Both the position numbers and the translations under genes were made by a program. 64,000 nucleotides of DNA. Source: Streptomyces sp. cf386 (lineage in GTDB: Bacteria > Actinomycetota > Actinomycetes > Streptomycetales > Streptomycetaceae). The notes under the pieces are model-generated. The model saw only the letters and a program-made list of their open reading frames with translations, did not search any database and was not told the origin of the DNA. The first letter of the stretch is position 1. The number at the start of each line of letters is the position of its first letter. Below are positions 42,036 to 50,172 of this stretch, in pieces. The DNA lies in contig NZ_FNHV01000002.1 in the NCBI RefSeq assembly GCF_900103585.1, forward strand, positions 20,409 to 84,408, given 5' to 3'.

Positions 42036-42962
42036 TCAGGTTTCCGTGCGGTACATCAGGTCGGTCTCGTACGTCACGAACCCCAACCGCTCGTACACCG
42101 ACACCGCCGCCTTGTTGTCGGCGTCGACGTACAGCATCGCCGTCGGCAGTCCCTGGGCCGCCAGGTGCCGCAGGCCGACCGTCGTCAGGGCCTTGCCGAG
42201 GCCGCCGCCCTGCGCGCCGGGCCGCACACCGAGGACGTACACCTCGCCGAGGCCCTCCTCGGCGTGGACCTTCGTCCAGTGGAAGCCGATGAGCTCGCCG
42301 GCCCGTTCCGCCAGGAAGAACCCGGCCGGGTCGAACCATGGTTCGGCCTTGCGGTCGTCGAGGTCGCGCTGGGTGAGGGAGCCCTGCTCGGGGTGGTGGG
42401 CGAAGGCGGCGGCGTTCACGGCGAGCCAGGCCGTGTCGTCCTGGCCGGGCACGAAGGTGCGGACCGTGACGCCCTCGGGGAGCACCGGGTCCGGCAGGTT
42501 CAGGTCCGCCAGCGAGCGGCGCATCTGGCGCAGCTCGCGGAAGAGGGTGAGGCCGAGCACCTGGGAGAGATGGCGGGCGGCGGCGTGGCCGCCGTGGGCC
42601 CACACCCGCAGTCGCTTGCCGGACGCGGCGAGGAGGGCCGAGCCCAGCGCGCGGCCGTGACCGTGGCCGCGGTGCGCGGGGTGGACGACCAGCTCGGCGG
42701 CCGGGGCCTCGACCGGGTCGGTGTCCTCCAGCTGGGCGTAGCCGACGAGTTCGTCGGCGACGGTCAGCAGCAGGTGCGAGACGCCCTCGCGCTCTCCCCC
42801 GCGCAGCTGGAGCCGGCCCTGCTCGGACACCGCCTGCTGCCCGTCGTTCCGGGCGGCCTCCGCCAGCAGCTCCAGTACGGCATCGGTCTGCTCGTCGGAG
42901 AGCGCGGAGTAGGTCTCGATGGCGCGGGAGGGGAGGGGGCGTGCGGTGTCGTCGCTGGTCAT
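42036..42962 (-). CDS. mshD: Mycothiol synthase MshD
   Basis: A 308-residue protein of two GNAT domains that acetylates Cys-GlcN-Ins in the last step of mycothiol biosynthesis. The N-terminal domain has VVHPAHRGHGHGRALGSALL and the C-terminal one VLGVRPGAQGGGLGKALTTV followed by LYVDADNKAAVSVYERLGF. The start MTSDDTARPL at 42,962 gives the normal length. Mycothiol is restricted to actinomycetes, supporting the host assignment. Confidence 0.95.
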   Translation of the reverse strand: MTSDDTARPLPSRAIETYSALSDEQTDAVLELLAEAARNDGQQAVSEQGRLQLRGGEREGVSHLLLTVADELVGYAQLEDTDPVEAPAAELVVHPAHRGHGHGRALGSALLAASGKRLRVWAHGGHAAARHLSQVLGLTLFRELRQMRRSLADLNLPDPVLPEGVTVRTFVPGQDDTAWLAVNAAAFAHHPEQGSLTQRDLDDRKAEPWFDPAGFFLAERAGELIGFHWTKVHAEEGLGEVYVLGVRPGAQGGGLGKALTTVGLRHLAAQGLPTAMLYVDADNKAAVSVYERLGFVTYETDLMYRTET

Positions 42963-43029
42963 GCGTACGAGGGTAAAGGGAGCGCCCGACAATGTGGCGG
43001 CAAAGGGGCGGGCAAAGGGAAACCAGAAA

Positions 43030-43042
43030 GTAACCATGAACC
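43030..43042 (-). promoter_or_regulatory. Possible PHO-box half-site
   Basis: On the minus strand GGTTCATGGTTAC contains one GTTCA unit. A second unit is weak. The position, 75 bp before the nucleotidase gene, is right for PhoP control but the match is marginal. Confidence 0.3.
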
Positions 43043-43116
43043 CCCTGTCGCGCTACGCGCGTTGACTTTAGGCTGCGCCCGACGGGGCCATGTCACTTTC
43101 GACCCAAGGGGGGCGT

Positions 43117-44934
43117 ATGCCAGCCGAGTCCCAGGCGGCGCACCAGCGCCGTAGACGCCGTACTCACCTTCTCCTCGCCGGGGTGGCCGGTCTCGCCACC
43201 GCCGGTGCGCTGGCCGCGGCGCTCCCCGCGACGGCGTCGGCGGAGAGCTCCCAGAAGCACGGCGGCGGCCACCAGTTCAGCCGCTACCAGGACGTCCAAC
43301 TGCTGTCGTTCAACGACCTGCACGGCAACCTGGAGCCGCCGGCCGGCTCCTCCGGCCGGGTCACCGAGCTGCAGGCGGACGGCACGACGAAGACCATCGA
43401 CGCGGGCGGCGTGGAGTACCTCGCCACCCATCTGCGCGAGGCCCGCGAGGGCAACAAGTACTCCATCACCGCGGCCGGCGGCGACATGGTCGGCGCCTCC
43501 CCGCTGATCTCGGGCCTCTTCCACGACGAGCCCACCATCGAGGCGCTGAACAAGCTCGACCTGGACGTCACCTCGGTCGGCAACCACGAGTTCGACGAGG
43601 GCGCCAAGGAACTGGCCCGCCTCCAGAAGGGCGGCTGCCACCCGACGGCCGGCTGCTACACGGACGAGGAGTTCGAGGGCGCCGACTTCCCGTACCTCGC
43701 CGCGAACGTCCTCGACGAGAAGACCGGCAAGCCGATCCTCAAGCCCTACTGGGTGTGGAAGAAGAAGGACGTCAAGGTCGGCTTCATCGGCGTGACCCTG
43801 GAGGACACCCCCGGTGTCGTCTCGGCGGACGGCGTCAAGGGCCTGAAGTTCAAGGACGAGGTCGAGACGATCAACAAGTACGCCAAGGTGCTCCAGCGCC
43901 AGGGCGTGAAGTCGATCGTCGCCCTGATCCACGAGGGCGGGCTGCCCGCCTCCGGGTCGTACAACTACAACTGCGACTCGCCGGGTGCCGGTGACGGCAT
44001 CTCCGGCCCGATCGTCGACATCGCGAAGAACATCACGCCGCAGGTGGACGCGCTGGTCACCGGCCACACCCACGCCGCCTACGTCTGCACGATCCCCGAC
44101 CCGGCCGGCAAGCCGCGCATGGTCACCTCGGCCGCGTCCTTCGGCCGCCTCTACACCGACACGACGCTGACGTACGACCGCTTCACCGGCGACATCGCCC
44201 GTACGTCCGTGAAGTCGGCGAACCACGTGGTCACCCGGACCGTGGCCAAGGCGCCCGACATGACCGAGCTGATCAGCAAGTGGAACACCCTCGCGGCGCC
44301 CATCGGCAACCGCGCGATCGGCTACATCTCCGCCGACATCTCCAACACCGGCACCGAGTCCCCGATCGGCGACCTGATAGCCGACGCGCAGCTCGCGCAC
44401 GGCAAGGAGCTGGACCCGGAGACGGACCTGGCGCTGATGAACCCGGGCGGCGTCCGGGCACCGCTGACCTACGCGGCCAAGGGCGCCGAGGGCGACGGTG
44501 TGGTGACGTACGCCGAGGGCTTCACCGTGCAGCCGTTCTCCAACACCGTGAACCTCCAGGACTTCACCGGCGCGCAGCTGATCCAGGTGCTCAAGGAGCA
44601 GGTCAGCGGCACGAACGCGGCGGCGCCGAAGGTTCTGCAGCCCTCGTCGGGCCTGACGTACACGCTGGACCTGACGAAGTCGGGCGCCGACCGGGTGGTC
44701 ACGGACTCGATCAAGCTGAACGGTGAGGCCATCAACCCGACGGCCACCTACCGCGTCGCCACCAACAGCTTCCTCGCGGGCGGCGGCGACGGCTTCCCGA
44801 CGCTGGGCCAGGGCACGAACGACCTGGTCGGCTCGGACGACCTGACGGCGCTGGAGAAGTACCTGACGGCCAACTCCTCGGCGGCGAGCCCGATCGCGCC
44901 GCCGGCGGCCAACCGGATCACGGTCGTGCAGTAG
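43117..44934 (+). CDS. Secreted 5'-nucleotidase / UshA-like phosphoesterase
   Basis: A 605-residue enzyme that releases phosphate from extracellular nucleotides. A signal peptide with an Arg-rich start (RRRRRTHLLLAGVAG) precedes the metallophosphatase domain: FNDLHGNLEPP, GNHEFDEG and GHTHAAY supply the two-metal ligands. The substrate-binding C-terminal domain follows from about residue 400 (NPGGVRAPLTYA, FTVQPFSNTVN, SFLAGGGDGFPTL). ATG 43,117 was chosen for the proper signal peptide. Its place next to ppk and pst suggests membership in the phosphate regulon. Confidence 0.95.
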   Translation: MPAESQAAHQRRRRRTHLLLAGVAGLATAGALAAALPATASAESSQKHGGGHQFSRYQDVQLLSFNDLHGNLEPPAGSSGRVTELQADGTTKTIDAGGVEYLATHLREAREGNKYSITAAGGDMVGASPLISGLFHDEPTIEALNKLDLDVTSVGNHEFDEGAKELARLQKGGCHPTAGCYTDEEFEGADFPYLAANVLDEKTGKPILKPYWVWKKKDVKVGFIGVTLEDTPGVVSADGVKGLKFKDEVETINKYAKVLQRQGVKSIVALIHEGGLPASGSYNYNCDSPGAGDGISGPIVDIAKNITPQVDALVTGHTHAAYVCTIPDPAGKPRMVTSAASFGRLYTDTTLTYDRFTGDIARTSVKSANHVVTRTVAKAPDMTELISKWNTLAAPIGNRAIGYISADISNTGTESPIGDLIADAQLAHGKELDPETDLALMNPGGVRAPLTYAAKGAEGDGVVTYAEGFTVQPFSNTVNLQDFTGAQLIQVLKEQVSGTNAAAPKVLQPSSGLTYTLDLTKSGADRVVTDSIKLNGEAINPTATYRVATNSFLAGGGDGFPTLGQGTNDLVGSDDLTALEKYLTANSSAASPIAPPAANRITVVQ

Positions 44935-45031
44935 GTCGGTTCGCACAGTAGGACGTGAACTGACGTGAACTAGATCGCATACCTCCGGTTGCGGTTGCGG
45001 GTGGGGGGCGTGCGCATGGTCGGATGGGCCG

Positions 45032-46282
45032 ATGCGTTCCCCCCACCACATAACGACGCATCCCTATACGAACCCGTACGAAGAGCTCGGCAGACTGGAC
45101 GACGGTCCGCCGGACGCCGGTCCACAGGACCTCGGTCCGCTGGACGAGTTCTTCCGCGAGGACGTACCGGACGAGCGTGAAGAGGCGGAGGCCCAGGACG
45201 ATCCCTGGGCCCCGCCCAACCACCGCCGCAACGGCCGACGCCGTCGACGCGGCCGTTTCGCGGGGCTTCCCCTCGCGCTGAAGGCGGTCGTCGGCCTCGT
45301 CGTCCTGGCCGCCTTCCTCAGCCTCGCCGACCGCTGGGCTCTGCTGTACACCGAGCGCAGAGCGGCGGCCACTCTGAAGGACCGCCTCGATCTGGCCGCG
45401 GCCCCCGAGGTGGAGATCGACGGCTTCCCCTTCCTCACCCAACTCGCCGACGAGCGGCTGGACTCGGTGAAGGTCACCGTCCCCGACGTGGCCGCCGACC
45501 GGGTCTCGCTGGCCCAGGTGACGGCGACGGCGAGAGGCGTACGACTGGACACCGACGGCCCGACGTCGGTGCGCGGCGCCGACGTCCCCCAGCTGGAGGG
45601 CGACGTCCTGCTCTCCTTCGCGGACCTGAACCGTGAACTCGGCGCGTCCCAGGTCACGTTCACCGGAGAGGGCCACGACCGGGTCCGGGCGCGCGGCACG
45701 TTGCCCGTCGCCGGCCATGACCTCCGGCTCCGTGCCGAGGCCCGCATCGTGCGCGAGGGCGACCGCGGCATCGCGACGCACATCGGCGGCATGCGCCTGG
45801 ACATCGGGGAGCTGGCCACGTACCGCCCCGGAGCCCGCGCCTCGGAGGGCCTGCACCTGAGCCGGCAGTCGGTGGCCCGCCTCGCCCGCGAGACCCGCAA
45901 GGCGAAGGCGCTGCTGTCGGTGCCGTCGGTCGTACGGCGGCTCGGGGTCCCCGACTCCGTCGTGCGCGAAGCGCTGCGCAACGAGTCCAAGCTCACCGAT
46001 CTGACCGGCACCCCGCGCTTCGCCCACCGCGCGATGAAGCTCAACCTCATCGACCTGGCCCTGGAACACCCCGAGCTGCTCAAGCTCCTCGGCTTCGATC
46101 CCGCCCTTCTCGACGCCCTGCCCCGCCTCACCCGCCCGGTCCTCGCCGACCAGTTGTCCCTGGGCTTCCGGCTGCCCGAGCCGCCGAGCGGGCAGCTGCG
46201 GCTGCGGGACGTGCGGGTGGAGGAGGACGGGATCAGGGTGCGTCTTGAGGGGACGGGGCTGGCGGTCGGGCGCTCCGGCTGA
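45032..46282 (+). CDS. LmeA-type (DUF2993) membrane-anchored protein
   Basis: A 416-residue protein. After an acidic, Pro-rich N-terminus and a basic stretch (RRNGRRRRRGRFAG), one membrane segment is seen at about residues 80-100 (LKAVVGLVVLAAFLSLA). The rest is the DUF2993 fold, starting DLAAAPEVEIDGFPFLTQL. In mycobacteria LmeA binds phospholipids and supports lipomannan elongation; a related cell-envelope role is inferred. Confidence 0.85.
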   Translation: MRSPHHITTHPYTNPYEELGRLDDGPPDAGPQDLGPLDEFFREDVPDEREEAEAQDDPWAPPNHRRNGRRRRRGRFAGLPLALKAVVGLVVLAAFLSLADRWALLYTERRAAATLKDRLDLAAAPEVEIDGFPFLTQLADERLDSVKVTVPDVAADRVSLAQVTATARGVRLDTDGPTSVRGADVPQLEGDVLLSFADLNRELGASQVTFTGEGHDRVRARGTLPVAGHDLRLRAEARIVREGDRGIATHIGGMRLDIGELATYRPGARASEGLHLSRQSVARLARETRKAKALLSVPSVVRRLGVPDSVVREALRNESKLTDLTGTPRFAHRAMKLNLIDLALEHPELLKLLGFDPALLDALPRLTRPVLADQLSLGFRLPEPPSGQLRLRDVRVEEDGIRVRLEGTGLAVGRSG

Positions 46283-46454
46283 TGCCCGTAATAAATCCTG
46301 TGTGAATTGTGGTTCGGTTCCCGGGATTCTCTGAAAATCGATCTCAGGCTCAATTCATCGAGGTCTCAGCGGAATCGGCTTTTTCCGGCTCCGGTGTCCC
46401 GTAATGTTTTCCATGTCGAAAGCGAACGACGCGAAAGCAAAGAAGGAGAGCCTC

Positions 46455-46574
46455 ATGAGCTTCCACAAGATCGCCCCGGTGAAGAAGGCCCGCAAGACCG
46501 CCGCCCCGGCGCCCAAGAAGAAGGCCGTCAAGAAGGCTGCTCCGAAGCGTCGACCCGTGGGTCATCGGGACTGA
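46455..46574 (+). CDS. Lys/Pro/Ala-rich micro-protein A
   Basis: A 39-residue basic protein with AAGGAGA before the ATG. It starts MSFHKIAPVKKARKTAAP and ends APKRRPVGHRD. Its first 11 residues are identical to those of the micro-protein 172 bp downstream, and both end with an APKRRP block. There is no hydrophobic segment or Cys. It could be a leader-type substrate, a nucleic-acid-binding tail-like protein, or a cationic peptide for export. Confidence 0.75.
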   Translation: MSFHKIAPVKKARKTAAPAPKKKAVKKAAPKRRPVGHRD

Positions 46575-46626
46575 CAAAGAATTCACCTAAGTAAATCCAA
46601 GCAATTCACAGGAAAGGGAAACCTTC

Positions 46627-46758
46627 ATGAGCTTCCACAAGATCGCCCCCGTCAAGAAGAACAACTGCAAGCCCGGCGCCCCGGCCAAGAAGGCCGCCAA
46701 GCCGGCGCCGAAGAAGGCCGCCGCCCCGAAGCGCCGCCCGATCGCGCCCCAGGGCTGA
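46627..46758 (+). CDS. Lys/Pro/Ala-rich micro-protein B
   Basis: A 43-residue paralogue of the preceding protein, starting MSFHKIAPVKKNNCKPGAP and ending APKRRPIAPQG. AGGAAAGGG precedes the ATG. It has one Cys, absent in A. Conserved ends with a variable middle indicate selection on both, unlike a simple duplicate in decay. A terminator follows, then an ABC exporter gene. Confidence 0.75.
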   Translation: MSFHKIAPVKKNNCKPGAPAKKAAKPAPKKAAAPKRRPIAPQG

Positions 46759-46768
46759 CGCAGACCGA

Positions 46769-46813
46769 CGAGGCGGGGTCACCGGAGCGCTCGTGCTCCG
46801 GGGCCCCGCCTCG
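46769..46813 (+). terminator. Hairpin between the micro-proteins and the exporter gene
   Basis: CGAGGCGGGG / CCCCGCCTCG with an inner stem CCGGAGC / GCTCCGG. It would stop most transcription after micro-protein B and let a fraction through to the exporter gene. Confidence 0.75.
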
Positions 46814-46846
46814 GTCATGTCCGCAGGGTTCGCAAGGGAGTGGAGC

Positions 46847-48613
46847 ATGAGGGAAGTGCGTACGGCCTTCCGGCGGTTCTGGCCGCTGACGCGGGGCGAC
46901 CGCAAGTGGCTGCTGATGATCGTGGCCTGCGTCGTCGTCGCCGCGCTGGCCGAGACCGCCTCGATCCTGCTGTTCGCGGAGCTCACCGACACCGCGCTGC
47001 AGGCCGGTTCGCTGTCCGCCTTCTGGGGGCCGGCGGCGGCCTGGCTGGGCGTCGCCGTGCTGGGCGCGGTCGTCGGGTATCTCGGCAACTCGCTCGCCAC
47101 CTGGACCGCCGAGAGATTCGTGCTGCGGCTGCGCGCGAAGGTCTTCGGGCATGTCCAGGGCCTGCCGCCGCACTTCTTCCAGAAGCACCGGCAGGGGGAT
47201 CTGGTCGAGCGGCTCACCGGTGACGTCGAGGCCATCGAGCAGATGGTCGTGTCGGGCGTGGTCGGCACCGTCTCCGCCGCCTTCTCGGCGGTCTTCTACT
47301 CGGCCGCCGCCCTGTACCTCCGCTGGGACCTCGCCCTGGTCACCTTCGTCCTGGCGCCCCTGTTCCTGCTGGCCGCCCGCCGCTTCGGCGGCCGTATCCG
47401 CACCGCCTCCCAGGACGAACGGGCGGCCGACGGCGCGATCACGTCGGTGGTCGAGGAGTCGTTGGGCAACGTGGTGTTGACCCAGGCCTACAACCGCCGC
47501 CGCGACGAGGAGAAGCGGCTCGACCGCGAGGCGCGGGCCTGGATGAAGGCGTCCGTGCGCGGGGCGCGGCTGAGCGAGATGTACGAGCAGCTCGTCGAGG
47601 TCGTCGAGACGGTGTGCGTGCTCGCGGTGATCGGCCTCGGCGTGTGGGAGATCTCGGCGGGCCGTATGACCCTGGGCCAACTCCTCGCCTTCGCCGCCTT
47701 CATCGGCTACCTCTACCCGCCGGTCCGCAGCCTCGGCCAGCTCGGCCTCACCCTCACCGCCGCCACGGCCGGCGCCCAGCGCCTGGGCGAGATCCTGGAC
47801 GCCGAGCCGGCCGTCACGGACCCCGTCCGCCCGGTCCCCGCATGGCCGGTGCGCGGCTGGGTCGGCTTCCACGGGGTGTCCTTCCGCTACCCCGGAGCCG
47901 CCGGCCAGTCCCTGAGCGACGTGACGTTCACGGCCGGACCCGGCGAGCTGGTGATCGTCACGGGCGCGAGCGGCGCGGGCAAGTCGACGACGTCCAAGCT
48001 GCTCACCCGCTTCTACGACCCGTCGGCGGGCGTGATCACCCTGGACGGCGTGCCGCTCACGGACATGCGGCTGGACTTCCTGCGCGAGAACGTCGCCCTG
48101 CTCCCCCAGGAGACCCTGATCCTCAACGGCACCATCCGCGAGAACATCGACTGCGGCCGCCCCGGCGCGAGCGACGAGGACATCGAGCGTGCGGCGCGTG
48201 CGGCGGCGGCCCACGACTTCATCGCCGCGCTCCCCGAGGGCTACGACACCCACATCGCCCCCGGCACGGCCGCACTCTCCGGCGGCCAGCTGAAGCGGAT
48301 CACCATCGCCCGCGCGATGCTGCGCTCCGCCCCCGTCCTCCTCCTCGACGAACCGACCGCCGGCCTCGACTCGGTGGCCGCCCGCCAGGTCGTACAGCCC
48401 TTGCGACGACTGATGTCGGGCCGTACGACGATCCTGATCACCCACGACCTGAGCCTGGCCCCGGACGCGGACCGGGTGCTGGTCGTGAACGAGGGCCGAC
48501 TGGTGGAGGCGGGCACACACGCGGAGTTGGTGGCGCGGGGAGGGACGTATGCGCGGCTGGCGGGGCCGACGGTGGGGGCGTGGGCGGAGGAGACGTTGGT
48601 GCTGAGGCGGTGA
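46847..48613 (+). CDS. ABC exporter (fused membrane and ATPase domains)
   Basis: A 588-residue half-transporter of the MsbA/LmrA type. Six membrane segments occupy the first ~310 residues (e.g. WLLMIVACVVVAALAETASI); the ATPase has Walker A GASGAGKST, signature LSGGQLKR and Walker B VLLLDEPTAGLDS. It would act as a homodimer. The start MREVRTAF at 46,847 has AAGGGAG upstream. No peptidase-C39 domain is present, so any peptide substrate would need another protease. The adjacent micro-proteins are candidate cargo. Confidence 0.92.
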   Translation: MREVRTAFRRFWPLTRGDRKWLLMIVACVVVAALAETASILLFAELTDTALQAGSLSAFWGPAAAWLGVAVLGAVVGYLGNSLATWTAERFVLRLRAKVFGHVQGLPPHFFQKHRQGDLVERLTGDVEAIEQMVVSGVVGTVSAAFSAVFYSAAALYLRWDLALVTFVLAPLFLLAARRFGGRIRTASQDERAADGAITSVVEESLGNVVLTQAYNRRRDEEKRLDREARAWMKASVRGARLSEMYEQLVEVVETVCVLAVIGLGVWEISAGRMTLGQLLAFAAFIGYLYPPVRSLGQLGLTLTAATAGAQRLGEILDAEPAVTDPVRPVPAWPVRGWVGFHGVSFRYPGAAGQSLSDVTFTAGPGELVIVTGASGAGKSTTSKLLTRFYDPSAGVITLDGVPLTDMRLDFLRENVALLPQETLILNGTIRENIDCGRPGASDEDIERAARAAAAHDFIAALPEGYDTHIAPGTAALSGGQLKRITIARAMLRSAPVLLLDEPTAGLDSVAARQVVQPLRRLMSGRTTILITHDLSLAPDADRVLVVNEGRLVEAGTHAELVARGGTYARLAGPTVGAWAEETLVLRR

Positions 48614-48628
48614 GGGCGGGGTTCACCT

Positions 48629-48668
48629 CGGTATGCCCGGCGGCTTCCACTGAGCCGCCGGGCATACC
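48629..48668. terminator. Bidirectional terminator hairpin
   Basis: CGGTATGCCCGGCGGC pairs exactly with GCCGCCGGGCATACCG across TTCCACTGA-type loop bases. It separates the convergent exporter and carbonic anhydrase genes. Confidence 0.85.
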
Positions 48669-48689
48669 GGGTGCTGTCGCGCGTGGGTG

Positions 48690-49463
48690 TCAGGCGACGC
48701 GGTGGACGCGCTGCGTGTCCAGTTCGTAGCGGGCGCCGACGATGGCCAGTTCGCCGGAGGTCACCTTCGCGGCGAGGTCCGGTTCGGCGGCGAGGCGGGC
48801 GCGGACGGCCCGTACGTTGGCGTCGATGGTGGAGTCGACGCGGGCGTCGCCCTCCTGGGTGCGGTCTATGTTCGGCGCTATCTGGTCGGCGATGTACTGG
48901 ATGTGCGCCGGCAGCCGCTCACCGGACTCGTCCGCCGCGACGGCCGCCTTCACGGCGCCGCACGACTGGTGGCCGAGCACCAGGACCAGCGGGATGTCCA
49001 GTTCGAGCACACCGTAGGCGACGCTGCCGAGTACGGCCTCGTCCAGGACCTCGCCGGCGGAGCGCACGGTCATCAGGTCGCCGAGGCCCTGGTCGAAGAC
49101 CAGCTCCGGCGGCACCCGGGAGTCGATGCAGCCGAGGACGAGGGCGAAGGGGTGCTGACTCGAGATCAGGCTCTGCCGCACGGCGGGCGACTCGTCGGGG
49201 TGCCGCTCACGGAAGGTGCGCCAGCGCTGGTTGCCCGCGGCCAGCTCACGCAGGGCTTCCGCGGGGGTGCCGGGGCGGCGACGGGAGGTGGGGGTGGCGG
49301 GTGCGGCGGAGGCGGTGGCCGTGCCGAGGGCGGCGGTGGTCCCGAGCGCTGCGGCCCCGGTCAGCCCGGCCCGCAGGAGTGCGCGGCGGGCGAGCGAGGG
49401 GAGAGCGAACCGCTGGTGAGCGGCGCTGGCCGGCTGTGAGCCGGCAGATCTGTCGGAGTTCAC
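48690..49463 (-). CDS. Secreted beta-carbonic anhydrase
   Basis: A 257-residue protein. An N-terminal export signal with RR (LARRALLRAGLTGAAALG) fits Tat export. The beta-class zinc site is complete: Cys and Asp-Arg in GCIDSR, and His/Cys in GHQSCGA. It interconverts CO2 and bicarbonate outside the membrane. The GTG start has only a weak ribosome site. Transcribed towards the shared terminator with the exporter gene. Confidence 0.9.
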   Translation of the reverse strand: MNSDRSAGSQPASAAHQRFALPSLARRALLRAGLTGAAALGTTAALGTATASAAPATPTSRRRPGTPAEALRELAAGNQRWRTFRERHPDESPAVRQSLISSQHPFALVLGCIDSRVPPELVFDQGLGDLMTVRSAGEVLDEAVLGSVAYGVLELDIPLVLVLGHQSCGAVKAAVAADESGERLPAHIQYIADQIAPNIDRTQEGDARVDSTIDANVRAVRARLAAEPDLAAKVTSGELAIVGARYELDTQRVHRVA

Positions 49464-49596
49464 GGGGTGGAACGTACGCTCGAAACTTCAAATAAACGTT
49501 CGCGTTGCTGAATCATGGACGGGAGCGGGGAAGTCATGATCGATCGTTGGACTGCTCTTGGTGTTTCGCGGAGCTTTCGATGACCCTGCTCTTCCC

Positions 49597-49668
49597 GAGC
49601 CGTGAAGCGGGCCGTGCAGTGGGCAGTGAATCGGGCAGTGAATCGGGCAGTGAATCGGGCCGTGAAGC
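49597..49668. repeat. Six units of a 12-bp tandem repeat
   Basis: Units GAGCCGTGAAGC, GGGCCGTGCAGT, three identical GGGCAGTGAATC and GGGCCGTGAAGC are head to tail. They lie in the region upstream of a membrane protein gene; no gene covers them convincingly, although the period of 12 keeps every frame open. Confidence 0.8.
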
Positions 49669-49726
49669 TCCGAACACCCTCAACTCTCTTGTCGCCCGTG
49701 GGGCGTTGTCCCGATCCTGATGAACC

Positions 49727-50098
49727 ATGGAGATCGCATTCAAGGCGTCGTTCGTGCTCGCCACGGCCGTCGAGGTCGTCCTGGTCGCCGTACTGGTGCT
49801 TCAGCTCTGGCGCCGGCAGCGCCACGCGAGCACACGGCCTCTGGTGGTCACCTACGGTGATGTGCTGACCGGCGCTGCGCTGTTCGGCGGCACGATGACG
49901 GTTACGGCGTTGTTCGCTCGCGGGTGGGACAGCGCGTCGAGCGCGGACACGCTGCTGTACGCGGTGACCTTCGGCATCGTCACAGCCGGACTGGCGACCT
50001 ACCTGCGCCGAGGGGACGGAGCGCGGTCCGCGTACCGGCACCTCGCCCAGCTGCTCCCCGTCGGGTTCGGTGTACTGGCGGGTCTGGCCGCTGGCTGA
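49727..50098 (+). CDS. Small integral membrane protein
   Basis: A 123-residue protein with three to four hydrophobic segments: SFVLATAVEVVLVAVLVLQL, GDVLTGAALFGGTMTVTALF, YAVTFGIVTAGLATYL and LPVGFGVLAGLAAG. Start MEIAFKASF. The family is not recognised. It is followed by a terminator shared with the pectate lyase gene. Confidence 0.7.
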   Translation: MEIAFKASFVLATAVEVVLVAVLVLQLWRRQRHASTRPLVVTYGDVLTGAALFGGTMTVTALFARGWDSASSADTLLYAVTFGIVTAGLATYLRRGDGARSAYRHLAQLLPVGFGVLAGLAAG

Positions 50099-50117
50099 TC
50101 GGTGTCTGATCGCGGTG

Positions 50118-50157
50118 GGGCCGGGCGCAGTAGTCGTCGAGCGTCTGCGCCCGGCCC
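50118..50157. terminator. Hairpin between convergent genes
   Basis: GGGCCGGGCGCAG / CTGCGCCCGGCCC with a 14-base loop; symmetrical, so useful to both the membrane protein gene and the pectate lyase gene. Confidence 0.75.
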
Positions 50158-50172
50158 TAGGGACACGGCCCC

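Noticed and set aside
46652..48520. A 622-codon frame antisense to the ABC exporter
   Set aside because: No domain and a shadow composition; the exporter with Walker motifs lies on the other strand.
49621..49668. Short tandem repeats considered as a CRISPR array
   Set aside because: Units are contiguous without spacers and no cas genes are present.
49460..50041. Minus-strand frame encoding RFTA repeats across the 12-bp tandem array
   Set aside because: The repeat keeps all frames open; no start site or conserved flanks support translation.
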